A stretch of 64,000 nucleotides of DNA from Hanleya hanleyi (Eukaryota > Mollusca > Polyplacophora > Lepidopleurida > Hanleyidae): positions 1-64,000 of the forward strand of contig JAVTVY010018902.1 in the NCBI GenBank assembly GCA_036873755.1, read 5' to 3'. The position numbers and the translations under genes were made by a program. The notes under the pieces were generated by a model. The model had not been told where the DNA came from, searched no databases, and was given only the letters and a program-made list of their open reading frames with translations. Positions within the stretch are counted from its first letter, which is position 1, and every line of letters begins with the position of its first letter. This document shows, piece after piece, positions 1 through 11,733 of the stretch.

Positions 1-816
1 GGCTATATCATCAAGCGTCTCCACTCGAAGTTTCTCAAATTTGGCGATACATATCGCATGCGGATAAAAATACGAGCGTAGCGTGCAAGATGTATGACAG
101 TACGTTTCGACACTTGTGTCCAATTCCGCTTAACCCGCGGCTAGTGGGGCCGTATGAACCTATGCAGTTCAATGTCCTCATAGTGTTCATATGAACAGAC
201 ACAATCAAAGCGTGACTGAGACACATTATACTCTAGATAACGACTTTGCAACGTGTATCATATGGACTAAGAATGCTGATCAGCCATACAGATATCATAT
301 TTCAGCACATTATGATGTCTTGCTAGCATTGTTGAAAACTGCTGAACGCTTCTGTCTTGCAGGAAATTAGCCTGGTTTTATGTATGTAATTAGGTTTTTG
401 GATTATGGACGCGGGAATTCTTCAATGGACGACGGCTGAATATTGAACGCCGGTTAAGATACGGGTTAAGATTAGTATCCAAGATATGGATAGAACAAAC
501 AAAATTTCCCTGTTTACATGTAGGTGATTTTCTGTTCACGATGTTATAATCTATGCATGCTAGATATTGTTGTTTGTGTAGCGGGCCGATACACTCTGTA
601 TGACCTAAATATTAAATTCTCAGCAGTTGACTCATTTCAGTTATCCACTCTGCTGAAGTATATATTCACTCCTAATATGATAATAACATGGTTAGTAAAA
701 ATATATGTATCGGCTTGTTTTTCCCTGTATAGACATTTCCCTTTGATTGTTGAAGACCTTAAACTCATGAACACTTACAGGACAATCCAGGCATTGGCAA
801 ATATCAGTTCTAACTG

Positions 817-921
817 GCTGTGGACACTCTCGTGTTCTGGCACATGTAGGCACCGTCGTGATATGACCGAAACAATGTTGAAAAACGACGTTAAATCCTA
901 CTCACTCACTCACTCACTAAC
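817..921 (+). mobile_element. SINE 3' end with (ACTC)n tail, copy 1
   Basis: A ~95-base segment beginning near GTGGACACTCTCGTGTTCTG, and containing CGACGTTAAATCC, ends in a CTACTCACTCACTCACTCAC run. It is almost identical to the segment at 5788-5890. A fixed 3' sequence followed by a short simple repeat is typical of SINEs, and this tail is the kind seen very widely in abalone sequence. Only the 3' part can be delimited here. Confidence 0.75.
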
Positions 922-1140
922 TGGCTACGCTAAAATACGATCGTGCTGAAGTTGACACATGACATATTCCAAATACCCTGGAAAATATGGCACATTGTAC
1001 TCACACCGACCATGAGCATCTCATGGGTATTCACTAGCCGTCACTGACGTAGTCCAAATATACGTAAACGATTGAACAGTAGGAAAACGAAATACGTTTG
1101 CCCTTCTAATAGATATAGACTGTTTTGTGTCTGCCTACCC

Positions 1141-1270
1141 TGGAATTTCGATGATTTCTTGATTTTTAAGCCACAGCGACCTTGACCTTAAACCAGCTGA
1201 CCTCAATTTTGGTAGGCAACATCTTCGTGACCCCATAGTTATCCAGGAAAAATATGAGAGAAATGGTGAA
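1141..1270 (+). repeat. Diverged unit of a tandem-core repeat family
   Basis: The stretch with 'ttcttgatttttaagccacagcgaccttgacctt' resembles the two units at 24282-24470, which share a 'tt..tgattttgtggtcaaagagaccttg' block and an 'attttggta' block. It looks like a lone, eroded unit of that family. No coding sequence is supportable in 1-816 or 922-2411; short ORFs there lack splice or homology support. Confidence 0.35.
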
Positions 1271-2411
1271 TTTGTTGAAAATTAAGGATCTAAATAGCAA
1301 AACTCGGGAGGAGAAGGAGAATAAGCATCTCATAGGACTTCTGAAGCTACAGATTACGTAATCCAAAACCAAATCTATGCTCTGTTCGACACATATATGA
1401 TACGGTCAAATGGATGTGCCAGTCCACAGTATATGTCAAAGGAATATCTCTTATTTACCTGAAGTTCTGCATTGCGGTATCCAAGATGAATGGACATTCG
1501 TGCGACATGAGAGGCGCAAATATGCGAATTTTTACCACTTTGAAATGATTCCAGTCCACGCAACTATCAGATAACACTTGAAAATTCGAACGTTTGGACA
1601 CGTTGACGATCCGCGATCGTATCTGTTTGTATGCCAGAAAAGCTTTCTGGGCGTGGATATTCAAATAACAGCGATTCTAAAATAACACTCGAGGTTATTC
1701 CATAAAAATTATAAAATGATTTTATATGGTATGTCGTGCCAGTAGCGGTATATATATTCAGAATTTGGGCCATAGCCGTTAAGTAAGTATCCAGTAGGAC
1801 GTCTATATACATGTATAGATATCTGGGGGATCCTAGATACAGCCTCAGTAAGCTTGTATATGCTTCGTTAACTGTATATGATATCTGGTATATATACTTG
1901 TAACAGTTGAACGACCGCTATGAATGTCGAATCTGACGCATATATTTTGCTATCCTGACCATACTACATGCAACCCCTGTATTCTTTATTGAAAACTCGT
2001 AACATGGTGTAATAGTGACACACCCAAGTGTATGTATTAAATGTACTCGCAAGACCGGTGGGACGGAACATTGGCCCAATGCATCCAGTATCCTGAAAAC
2101 ACTAGCATCTAGATACCCGTGTCTCAAAACCACTAAGATCTGGATTTCACAATGATGTATGGATTTCAGTGTCCGCGGACAATAGTCTCAAAGAGACGAT
2201 TGTACACTGTACGTGTAGCATATTTGCACTTTTGCATTTGGATCATCAATTTTATAGTGTATAACTGACTTGAGGCTGAGTAACCATTATGTAATTTAAT
2301 TTCAAGGCAGAAAGGATATACGTCACAATAATAGGAAATGTTCAATGAAGACAGTTACGGAGTGAATTTTTGTCCCATCAATGTACACGTGAATGCGATT
2401 GGATGTTTTCG

Positions 2412-3266
2412 TTACCAATGCCTGTAGTGCAAATTATCAGGTTGATCTGACCTGAGTAGTAGGTTAAGTGGAAAGTGGGTCAGTAATGAGAGATAACTAT
2501 GCAAATATGACGAAGCCATTCCATGTACTATTTTATATAATACAGTAAGGCGGTGTAATTGGCGCCTTTGGAACAATTTTTCAAAACAAGCTTCAATATA
2601 CAACGTTTCTGAGGAACAACTACATGTACGTGTGTTTCCAGTAATTATCCTTAGGGATTCTTTTTTGAATAAGTTCAACCTGTTAAAATGGGCGTCGTCA
2701 ATTTTGTCCCAAACAACATCAGCATACTCCAAACTGGGTCTAACAAAGCTCTTGTACATAATCTCGAGACTTTTCCGATCAAGTCCATATTTAAGTCCGC
2801 TGAGAATAGACAGCTTACGCTTTGCTTTAAAAATCAATGTTTCAACGTAGTCGTGCCAGGTACCTCTTTTGTTGAAGATTACGCCAAGGTGTTTATGACT
2901 GAATGATGGTTTAATTACGTTAAAAAAAATTATGTTAATAATAGAAGGTTGTAGTCGCCCTGATATTAAAAGGGGTATTGTCTTTGTAGTGCTGAAATCA
3001 ACCAACCAAGTCTCATACCATTTCTTTATTAAATCTAGATAATGATTGACAACACATGTTGTTCCATTTAATTGTTCAGAGATAATATATAGACACGTAT
3101 CGTCTGCATTATCAAGAATAATTGAGTATCTATTACTCAAGATAACATCAGGGATGTCATTAATAAATAATAGAAATAACAGAGGCCCCAATACGGAGTC
3201 CTGTGGTACGCCAGCGTGAATCCGGAGGGTGTCTGATTCAGTACCATTAACTAGAAATTTTTGCAT
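2412..3266 (-). pseudogene. LINE reverse transcriptase fragment
   Basis: This 284-residue frame holds the palm-domain motifs GVPQDSVLGPLLFLLFINDI (normally GVPQGSVLGPLLF) and NADDTCLY. It is followed by the typical thumb and C-terminal region, with LGVIFNKRGTWHDYV, KAKRKLSILSGLKY, PSLEYADVVWD and LTVLYKIVHG. The protein has no intact start and is separated by a frameshift from the upstream NYRPISL region at 3326-3679. It is a remnant, not a working enzyme. Confidence 0.9.
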
Positions 3267-3325
3267 TCGGTGTTCTCAGTAGCTTTCTATCCACAGAATC
3301 ATAGTACCAGAATTGCCAAACTGCT

Positions 3326-3679
3326 TCAGTTTATGAATAAGTCCTCGATGCCAAACCCGGTCAAATGCCGTAGAAATGTCGAAGAAGACGAATTGAACCT
3401 CTTTATACTGATCGATTGCAGAAACGATATCAGTATATATTTGGAGCAGCTGTGTAACCGTAGAATGAGATGGTAGAAAACCCGATTTATTTCGTACTGA
3501 ACAAAATCAAATATGTGCTTGGCTACAACTCGTTCCATTACTTTGCTAACACAACTCGGGAGAGATATGGGCCGATAATTAGAACAAACGCTGCTTTCGC
3601 CTTTCTTATATATTGGTGTTACATGGGCTAACTCTAATGAGTGGGAAATGAGCCAGTGAGAAATTAAAGAAGTCGGCAA
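3326..3679 (-). pseudogene. LINE reverse transcriptase N-terminal fragment
   Basis: The frame contains LAHVTPIYKKGESSVCSNYR with PISLPSCVSKVMERVVAKHI, the first fingers motifs of a non-LTR reverse transcriptase. The remainder degrades after VQYEI. It lies directly upstream of, and in a different frame from, the fragment at 2412-3266, showing at least one frameshift. Confidence 0.88.
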
Positions 3680-4270
3680 GTACAGGAGCTAAAATATTTT
3701 TTCCATATAAAGACATTTTCGGCTAATTGAGTCTGGACCTAGAGCTTTTGTAACATCGAGGTCAGTGAGTATAGCCACGACTTCTGCAACAGCGACCTGA
3801 ATAACATTCAGACAATTATACTTAAAAGACAAAGGAGGTACCTGTGAACGCGAGGCATCTATTTTGTTATATTAGTAAAGAATGTGTTCGGTATATCAAC
3901 CTTTTCCTTATTATCATATGCAAACGTACCGTCAGTATATTTTAATGGTGGAATCTCGTTAAATGTCGAGTTGCTATCTTTCAAGAGAGATTTACCCAAT
4001 TTCTACCAATATTTTGAACCCACTCGACCAGTGTCAATTCTATCCACAGTTTTCTGTTTGGACTTTTCCTTAGCAGAACGAGCTAATAGATTACAAAAAT
4101 TTCGTTGTTATTTAAACACTAAAGCAGCATTGTCGATCATTGTTGTTCTACTCCTCCCATATGATTTGTCTCTAATTTTCATTTCATGTTTGATTTTGTT
4201 TGTTATCCAGGGATGATCGCTAGGCTTTATTGCAACCTTTTTGTGTAGTATACTTTGACTGGATGCGTTT

Positions 4271-4686
4271 TTAATATTTAAAGCAAGATTTTGCACAAGC
4301 ACTGTCAATATCGTGAGTAGGTATTGTCCAATCTGCATTAGAAAGTAATTCATTGAATTTGGGCCAGTCGGCGTTGTCATAGTCCCATATTACGCGCTGG
4401 TAAATTGTTTTTCTGGGGATACGCGACTTGAGATTATGATCACTACATATAGGTGCCAATACTCCACTGTTAATAATTAATTGATATATATATTACAAAG
4501 AATGAGCTCTAGCAGCGTCATTATGAGTTGATTGAAACCAAAAGCTATGATGAAATCTTTAAGGGAATGTAGGGAAGTGCTAAATAAATCTTCGTTCAGA
4601 TCTTCGAGAATCAAAACATTCTTGCCAGGATTGACATCAAGGATATACTCGATGCTCTCTGAAAGTGTCTGAAAAAGGGCGGTCAC
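4271..4686 (-). pseudogene. LINE endonuclease C-terminal remnant
   Basis: Two overlapping frames carry pieces of an apurinic endonuclease-like domain. The first reads LILEDLNEDLFSTSLHSLKD. The second contains CSDHNLKSR, the catalytic SDH, followed by RVIWDYDNADWPKFNELL, which is the typical linker after the endonuclease. The domain is truncated upstream and frameshifted. Confidence 0.8.
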
Positions 4687-5440
4687 GTGGGGTCCTCAGA
4701 AGGTCAGGTTTTCGATACTTTGCGTCTTTTCTTACTCGATGAAAGTAATGCCTTTCCACTGACATTGTGGCTCTATATATTTATTGCTGAACAGAACAAA
4801 CCCCAAATCATTCAAAACACAACCCGTCTGTCGCCTTCTCCCTCCTAGACACACACCTACCAACATCCTTGTCCGTTAGGAGAAATACAGTCCTTTTCCC
4901 AACATCGATTGCTTCGTACAAATATATATAATTAAATTGAAATCTTTCTATAATGCACTCTGGAATATTTGGTCGTTTTTCGATAGTCGAATATGTGAAC
5001 ACCCCGGCAGACGTTTGTACCAGGGTATCACACCTTCGCATGTTATGTGTGCAGAATATTGTAAGAATATTTGATGTTTATGATTCTCCTTTCCATCACG
5101 TAATCTGATTTAACCAGTTGTTGTAGTACGTCCCAAATCGTCACGCATCCAGATCTATCTGTAACGTATATATAGTGCTCTCCATTTTTTCTCCATATTG
5201 ATATAGAATGTTCAACTTAATACATTTTAACGATTTAAAATGCTGGCTTATTTGAATTCGTATGACCCTCCACGATTCGATGAATTAAAGCAATTATTTG
5301 ACTTGCTTGCACATTCCGCGTTTCTGTTGGGAGTATAATATAGTATCATTTCTTCTTAGGTTTGTCATACATCACTTTATTGTGGAATATTATGATATTT
5401 TTGAGGACTGGGACACTCCTGATCCACATCCTACAGCTGA
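4477..5440. other. 5' truncated end of the LINE and unexplained AT-rich DNA
   Basis: Beyond about 4690 no further endonuclease motif can be read on the minus strand. A 77-codon frame at 4808-5041 shows no known motif. I see no supportable gene in the rest. Confidence 0.4.
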
Positions 5441-5565
5441 GTCAATACATGGAAAACATGTATTTTCAACGTGTTACCGACGAGTTTCGAACCCACAATT
5501 TTCCATTTAAAATGCCGTTCGATGTAGCTGTGTGTCTGTATTCATTACGCCACAGGGATTGCTGG
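5440..5565 (-). mobile_element. Possible tRNA-derived SINE head
   Basis: On the minus strand a TGGCGTAATGAATAC segment resembling a Pol III A box is followed, about 50 bases on, by GTGGGTTCGAAACTC, a good match to the B box (GGTTCGANNC). No cloverleaf can be folded convincingly, so this is a tRNA-like relic rather than a tRNA gene. Confidence 0.35.
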
Positions 5566-5629
5566 CGGAATGCTGTTTGAGCCGTCCAGTCTGTTCTATT
5601 ATATGGAGATATAAAGGTCAACCAGATCG

Positions 5630-5892
5630 TTATTGCGGAGTCTGGAGGCTTCCACGCCCATAATCCGCCATGGCCCGGGCCTTAAATGTATGAAAAAGAG
5701 CATTCCGGTCTAGATTCCACTAAGTCAATACTTGGATGGGTGACCGGGTGCTGTACTGACTGGGCTGATCAGTGTCCAGAATAATAGGAACTGTGGACAC
5801 TCTCGTGTTCTGGCACATGTAGGCACCGTCGTGATATGACTGAAACAATGTTGAAAACGACGTTAAATCCTACTCACTCACTCACTCACCCT
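5630..5892 (+). mobile_element. 5S-like SINE with (ACTC)n tail, copy 2
   Basis: The segment AATACTTGGATGGGTGACC followed by GGGTGCTGTACTG (5724-5761) matches the 3' half of 5S rRNA, including the region of the internal promoter box C, with about 13 bases deleted. It is followed at 5788-5890 by the same 3' body and CACTCACTC tail as at 817-921. A 5S-derived head joined to a unique body and a simple-repeat tail is the SINE3-type plan. The 17-base poly-G tract that follows at about 5908 lies outside the element. Confidence 0.6.
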
Positions 5893-6591
5893 AGATTCCA
5901 CTAAGGGGGGGGGGGGGGGCAAAGTTTCCAACAAAGGACTTTCTTATCCTAGATGGCCGCGTGCAAAAGTTATCCAAAGTATTAGGATATAAACATGAGT
6001 TGACTCGAGATTTGGTCAATAATCGAAGATCGACTGCTAGTTTGAAAACAGGTGATAAATTTGTAAATTATATTCGAAAATGTCTCAAAACTCGAGTCTA
6101 TTTTCAACGCTCTGTTGATATTTCGTTCGGTCCTTTTTGGATAGTTTTCTGTGTAGAGCTGTTTGAACATGGCGGCGCGCATGAGAATTTGTGTTTCTCC
6201 AATATTTGTATAGTCAACGATATGAATCTATTCTATGCAGTCGATGACAAATAGACGGGATTTAATTATGATAGGGGTTTACAGCAAATTTTCTTCTCGT
6301 GGTAGCATTTGTAAAAGACCTCTCAGTACTTTCGGCCCGAGATCTGACCAAATTTCCGAAGGATTTTCATTTGGCAGTAATATTTCATTTCTAATGCGCA
6401 GGACTGCTGACGATGGTGTTAGACATTTCGGCTACAAAATGACTCAAAATATATCGAAACTTTCCCTTAGATATCAAATGCCCAAATATGGGACGAAAAG
6501 TGGCAGTTCGCCTTTTGTCCTATAAACCGAGAATAGACCAATTCAATCGCATTCTGCCGGTTCAGTTGCGATCAATTATCTCATCTACTAA

Positions 6592-7637
6592 CAGGGTTCC
6601 CACACCTTGGGGATTTCAAAATTCCAGACCTTTTCCATACCTTTTTCAAGACCTATCAAATCTTTTTCCAGACTCAATGGAGGCTTCAAATCAGCTATTA
6701 CATCATACATTGCCAGGAAGAATTTTGAGACCGTTAGGTGACATGGATCAAAACTAGGCAAGCTCAAGGCAAGCTCAAGATGAACAAATAACTCCTTTAT
6801 TACAACTCAAAAATCAAAGCATCTTCCAAAATGACAATGTTTCAAAAGCACAGAATGTTCTATTATCATAATGTTCAATATCGGAAATGAAAGTGATGAT
6901 TGGAGAATCAATCAAATTAATTTCATAATAATTGTTCATCTTTATATCGTTTGAACAAGTTAAAAAAAAATATTAGAACTGATATTATAAGACAAAGCTG
7001 GAAAAAAATACCAAGGGAGACAACTTTTGAACAAGTGCTGACAAGTATTGAGCGGAGTTATCCCCCTTCACAACGTTGCCCCTGGAAACGGTACACCACG
7101 CAATTTGCGTCCTGCTTGATTTGTGCTGCTTGGAGGAGAAATTTTGTGTAAATTATCGTTACCAATAAAGATTAGAATTATCAACACCAGTTTTATCAGA
7201 CTGTAGTAACTTACGAAGTGAATGACAGGTACACGATTCACACAAACGCATCCACAAACGGACGAACCCACGAGGAAATAAATGGACTGGTGTCATCGAA
7301 AACAATGCTGGAAATCACATGCGCAGTAACTAACTCTGCAAAAGTGCTGACGTAATACGCATTTTACCAAACCAGTTTATGTGTATTTTGAGCAAGGCCA
7401 TCCATTTGCGAAGGTCACGACATCCACACGTCAAGAGATTTTGATTTTTGACAAAAATAAATCTCTCAAGCAGGACAAGCGCCCGGAGACTTCAGTAAAA
7501 TTTTCGATTGCATGAATTATGGATGGATGCTATTTTTCCCGACCCCAAGAACGAAATTCAAGGACTTTTCAAGGCCGTGAACAGCTTTTTGCATTTTCCC
7601 GGCTTCTCCCGGTTCTCCCGACCGCGTGGGAACCGTG
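6592..7637. mobile_element. hAT-like element (non-autonomous, ~1.05 kb)
   Basis: The left end reads CAGGGTTCCCACACC and the right end GCGTGGGAACCGTG, an imperfect inverted repeat with the CAGGG...C(C/G)TG termini typical of hAT. Subterminal TTCCAGACCTTTTCC and TTCAAGGACTTTTCAAGG blocks recur in opposite orientation. No 8-base target duplication survives, and no transposase frame is present. Confidence 0.55.
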
Positions 7638-8310
7638 ATAACAGCAGGGGGGGGGGGGGGGTTAGCCACTTTTTCATCTATGTTACTTTGTTAGTATTAA
7701 ACCCAGAATAAAAACTTGAATTTGAAGAGTTGAATTTTTGAGAAATTTTGAAATTGAGTTTTGCCCCAAACAATTGTTTTTTATCGATGGGAAAATGCGC
7801 GCGAAACACGCGCAAAAAAAAAAGTGTTATAGTGGATAAATATTGAATTCTTCAAGAGATAAGTCGAGTTCCCAAATGAAAATGTCGTGACAAATAATCA
7901 AGCAAAATAGTTGTTGTTGTTGTTGTTGTTGCCTTCACTAGATCAACTCGCGAGTGCTACGTTAGCGTGTCTGGAGCAAGTCAAAATCGGCATGGGCAAC
8001 GCAACGTTTATGTTCATGTGTTAGCTGCCCGTGTTGGCAAGCACGATTTTCTTCCGATTAAAATACTCAGTGACAAAGTTTAATTCAGCTTTTATTCTCC
8101 GCAATAAAACGATCACTCCGCTCGTTCTGGTTATCGAATTGCTGTTGCCAGGCATGAACACTTGATAGAAATACAGGCCAGATCGTGCCATCAATCTAGT
8201 GCAGTTCTTTTTATTTATCCATTAGTTTTGCCTTTCAAGCTTCGCTAACCACAGCGCCCTCAACGAGAAGATTAATTACATAAAGGGAGATCACTCCCAA
8301 GAAGCTGTCG
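7638..8310. other. Intergenic/intronic DNA, no gene seen
   Basis: It holds a poly-G tract near 7648 and a (TTG)n run at about 7910-7930. A CTCGCGAG palindrome lies near 7950. No splice-supported coding sequence was found. Confidence 0.4.
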
Positions 8311-8316
8311 TAAAAG

Positions 8317-8326
8317 TCTCGCGAGA
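8317..8326. promoter_or_regulatory. TCTCGCGAGA promoter motif (BANP-type)
   Basis: The perfect 10-base palindrome TCTCGCGAGA is the core of a promoter element of CpG-island promoters in animals, bound by BANP. It lies in a CpG-bearing stretch. On the plus strand it precedes a strong splice donor (GACG|GTAAGT at 8503). It may mark the start of a plus-strand transcript within or beside the Tudor gene. Confidence 0.4.
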
Positions 8327-8874
8327 GCCCATTTTACAGTATGCGCAAAGACATTTCCGCGCAGTTTTTTCGGGGGGATTTTGGATTTTGAGCTTCCGGT
8401 TCAGAATTTTACACAAACAATTTGGGCTTGAAAAACAGACTTCCGTTTATCTGAGACAGCCCAAATTGGTACGAATTTCTAGTTCAATTTGGCACTGTGA
8501 CGGTAAGTCTCAACTCTGCTTTGTTTTTTCGCAATCTTGCGGACAAAGCGATTTTGGCCCCCATGAGACCAAGCTGATTCAATAAGACTGCGACGCTACG
8601 CGGCAGTCTTAATAAAACGAAGACTGCAAAACAGTGGTATATTGTAAAAGATCATCATTTACGCTAACCACTTTAGTTACTTGGCTCTATGGTTGTGAAC
8701 AATAATTCCCATGAAAGTTAACACACTTATTCTGAACCTTTTATTAGATATATGTTCACTTTGCTAAGTTCCTTAAATGCTAAAGTCACATCCCACAAAA
8801 TTACTTTCAGCTAGAATGGTGTGCATGAATGATCAATTCTGTGAATATTAAGAACAAATCTTCGTAACACTTAC

Positions 8875-8965
8875 GACAGTGGCACTTAATCTCTTGTCTT
8901 CCACAAGGGTGTTGAAAGCTCGACACTCCTGCGCGGAGAATATGGGCCGGCTGTAGGTGGATAGG
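8875..8965 (-). CDS. Exon: eTud domain 2, SN-like helix segment
   Basis: The exon is 91 bases, phase 2 to phase 0. It has a pyrimidine-rich acceptor (CCAATGCAG|C) and a perfect donor GTC|GTAAGT. The translation LSTYSRPIFSAQECRAFNTL continues VEDKRLSATV. It corresponds to the helix and strand (S.E...F..LV.DK.L.A.V) that follow the A.xC.L segment of an extended Tudor domain, and is the counterpart of AKWLFNDMVKDKLLKCKF in the 25208-25318 exon. Here the same region is split by an extra intron. The short piece with A.xC.L must lie on a further exon between 8966 and 13135, which I could not identify. The last strand and helix of the domain should lie below 8875 and were not found. Confidence 0.85.
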
Positions 8966-9051
8966 CTGCATTGGTTTGTCTGGAAGGGAAGAATTTCAAA
9001 TGGAAACATGTTGAAGGATTTACATGTTCTGGGCATCTGGAAATTATCTTA

Positions 9052-9752
9052 GGGCTGTTCCACTTGAAAATATGTACCCTCCCCCCCCCCCACCGGAAGG
9101 GGGAAAAAAATATTGGTGGGTGGGGTTGTCCAGAATAGAAATCTCTTGGTGGTCCCTCCAGGTAATAAATTCCTTTAACTTGACCATGTTGACGGGTACT
9201 AGTAGTGATAGACAAGGCACGTAACTGACGTCTCGGAGAAATGTGGCTAATAGCCGTCACATTCCAGCAAGTCATTAAAATGTAATTTAAACCTGTAAAA
9301 TATTGCTTCTATGGGTGGGCCCTCTTTTCCCAATATGCACTTCATTATTTGGAAAGGGATTCCTTTTTAATGGAAATTGATGTGAAAAATCGCGGAAAAC
9401 GAGCTTTATCCGGTCCTCGACATTCTTCGTTGCGCTCCGACGATTTCCGGCTGTTTGGAGTAGTCTCCCTTGAAAACAAAGAACGGGCGCGGGCCAAGTG
9501 GTCTCCCTTTACTCCTTTCGGATATTTCCGTGGTTTTGCGTTCGTCCTTGAAAATTCAGGGTAAAATGGTGGACTGAGATTGTAAACCCGTTGGCGAATG
9601 GTTGAGGCGGGAGGGCTTGGGACAATATGTCCAAACCTTCGAAGGTGAGACATTATTTTATTCAAAATGAATATATTAATTTGCATATATTGGTGGTTGG
9701 GGTGTACAAAGTTTCCCTTCCTGGGGGTACATCTTTTTAAATGGAACAGCCC
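9052..9752. mobile_element. Harbinger-like MITE, TTA target duplication
   Basis: The ends GGGCTGTTCCACTTGAAAA and (reverse complement of the right end) GGGCTGTTCCATTTAAAAA form terminal inverted repeats. They run on through TATGTACCC into a G/C-rich block and AAGGG. TTA at 9049-9051 and TTA at 9753-9755 give the three-base T[TA]A duplication characteristic of PIF/Harbinger. It is 701 bases with no transposase. Part of its interior (9171-9281) is repeated at 17461-17573. Confidence 0.7.
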
Positions 9753-9755
9753 TTA

Positions 9756-11620
9756 AAACAGGAATTCTGCAACCAGATAAGGCTTTCCCATTAAAGCTTG
9801 AGCATCAATATCCATGTATTTTTGTATTACGTGAACCCACCAGTCTTTGTGATTTGGCTATCCATGTGTAATCCATGACTTGCACAAAATTCAAGTTAAT
9901 CCACAGAGACAGCGGTTCATTCATAAAAGTCTCGTTCTTATCTCCGTAACCTAGGAAATATTATTAATCACTGATAACTGGACTATTTTCGACCCATAGG
10001 AAAAGGGAGTGGGTGAACGAACCGGTCTAATTGCACCTGTCTGTGATATCAGCTCAGCTGTTTTGTTGAATAATTATCTTGAATTTTGTGCCAGATGGGG
10101 ATTAATATTCACTGCAAATCAAGCATGGAATTACCTGACAGGGCAGGTGTTCAAGAGATGAACACATAATTTTTGTGCAAAAGTGCACATTTGATTTCTC
10201 GTTCAAATATTTGGCATAAAGTCTAAACCTGCAGACACTACTCGGGGTCCACCTGCCATGTCGCGGGCTTTAGAAGAATACTGTACACTTGGATTTGTCG
10301 TGCATGCTTTGATGTCGAACTGAGAGGAAGTGAGATTCGGGGATCCGCCAGTAACGAAGGAATTCCCTTCTCGTTCGATCAGCGTGTCTCTCAATTCGTA
10401 GAAATACGCCCGCTGACGAAATGGCGCTGCCATAGAACAACTACGAACCTGGACGTAAAAAATCATGGACGTTCGCTGCATGTCATACACAGAATGAGGA
10501 GAGAAAGCAGCGACGTGCAGTGAGAAGGTTAAAACAGGGACAAACAAAACTTGATAGATGATGATATGAATCGCAGGAGAAAGCTTTGAACATGTTGAAA
10601 TTAACTAATGATCATTCATGTGCAGCACTGGATCTGTAGTTGGGTTACTTTGTGACAGTTGCTGTTTGCTTTCATATTGGTCCTTGATGTAAATGAAGTA
10701 ACAAGGCTATTCAGGAGCACATCTAGCGACCAGGAGACATGAAGACGTTAGTCGGCATCAGTAGGGGGAAAAAGCAGGGTAAGGCACATAGGTCTACAGG
10801 GCTAGAATTTGGATGTGAAACTGAGAGTAGGCTTGTGTAAAAATTTGCCTGTTTCGCACGAATCCAGTCACATGTTCGCACCAAATAAAGAATTTCAATT
10901 TTAGTCACATGTTACACACAGCCTAAATGGAAATTGGTGATTGGCTGCTGCGATATTTATGGACCTACAGACAAAAGCCTCCTTATATGCAACAGTTAGA
11001 CCCGGAGAGAATAGACAGGGCAAAGCCACTGTGCTCACGATGATGGTATCCAGTTGGATTCGTGTAATGTTTGGTCATATATACCATTCTTTTTATTTGA
11101 TCACACCATAACATAAATTCCTCTCAATTCAATCATGCCATCACACAATCCAATATGGTGGCTTGCCAGATATGATGAGGATCAGTGTTTTCTGTGAGCG
11201 GATATGGTAATTGAAATGGCACTGGGCCATATCATCCAAAGAGATCTGCCATAAGTTTGAATGGCCTATTGTCCCTGCCACCATGCCGGTGTTAGAAGTT
11301 GAATGTACTTTAATATACAGTCTGTGCTTCGCGTTAAAATTGAATGACTTGTAGAACCAATATTAAAACAGTGAGTGCGTTTACGAATGTGGTTTATAGA
11401 TAGAATTACTTTAGGTATTATGTTTATCATTAGATAGAGATATTCGGTCAGTGCACTAAAGACTTGTTGAGTAAATTATGATGCTTTCAAAACGGTGTCC
11501 CCTTTGCAAGCAGCAGATTCGATGGTTGATCCTTTAGCTGGATTCTCGCAAAGCATTTTTGAGGGGAATCCAGCTAGATTCTTGCAAAATTTGGTCAAAT
11601 TCTACCCCTGGTCGGGCCAA
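9756..11620. other. Intron of the Tudor gene, no element or exon identified
   Basis: This stretch should contain at least one small exon of the Tudor gene (phase 0 to 2, with an A.xC.L segment). None could be assigned with confidence. A donor-like CAG|GTAATT on the minus strand at 10135 has the wrong phase. Confidence 0.4.
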
Positions 11621-11632
11621 GATTAAAAAATA

Positions 11633-11733
11633 GACCATAGAGGTCCATGTCCCCCGTTAGCAGCACCAGTTATGGTGGATTACATCCACCATAACTGGCA
11701 CTGCTGCTGCGGGGGCCATGGACCTCTATGGTC
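11633..11733. repeat. 5' terminal hairpin of the 166-bp family
   Basis: Two ~48-base arms pair around a TAC-like centre: GACCATAGAGGTCCATG at the left answers CATGGACCTCTATGGTC at the right, and CCAGTTATGGTGGAT answers ATCCACCATAACTGG. Similar but shortened versions start copies at 27141 and 55486. Confidence 0.85.

Larger units (their letters stand above)
2412..4690 (-). mobile_element. Decayed non-LTR retrotransposon (LINE, CR1/Jockey-like)
   Basis: Reading the minus strand, endonuclease, linker and reverse transcriptase remnants follow each other in the order of a LINE ORF2, in at least three frames with stops. Landmarks are VLILEDLNEDLF (the GDLN motif with G changed to E), SDHNLKSR with RVIWDYDNADW, PWITNKIKHEMKIRDKSYGR, VTPIYKKG and NYRPISL, GVPQDSVLGPLLFLLFIND, and NADDTCLY (the catalytic F/YADD with N for F/Y). 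The 5' end is truncated inside the endonuclease. Multiple frameshifts and a damaged endonuclease motif make it inactive. Family assignment beyond CR1/Jockey-like is not certain. Confidence 0.9.

Noticed and set aside
524..949. 141-codon plus-strand ORF as a gene
   Set aside because: Its 3' third is the SINE tail ending in (ACTC)n and the rest has no motif.
5470..5500. tRNA gene from the GGGTTCGAAAC B box
   Set aside because: No acceptor stem or anticodon arm can be folded; treated as a SINE-like relic.
8388..8585. Plus-strand ORF at the GTAAGT donor as a protein-coding first exon
   Set aside because: It begins with TTG rather than ATG and has no recognised domain. Only the promoter motif and donor are noted.
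10135..10215. Exon ending CTGCCCTGTCAG|GTAATT on the minus strand as the missing Tudor exon
   Set aside because: It would end in phase 0, whereas phase 2 is needed, and it lacks the A.xC.L pattern and a good acceptor.
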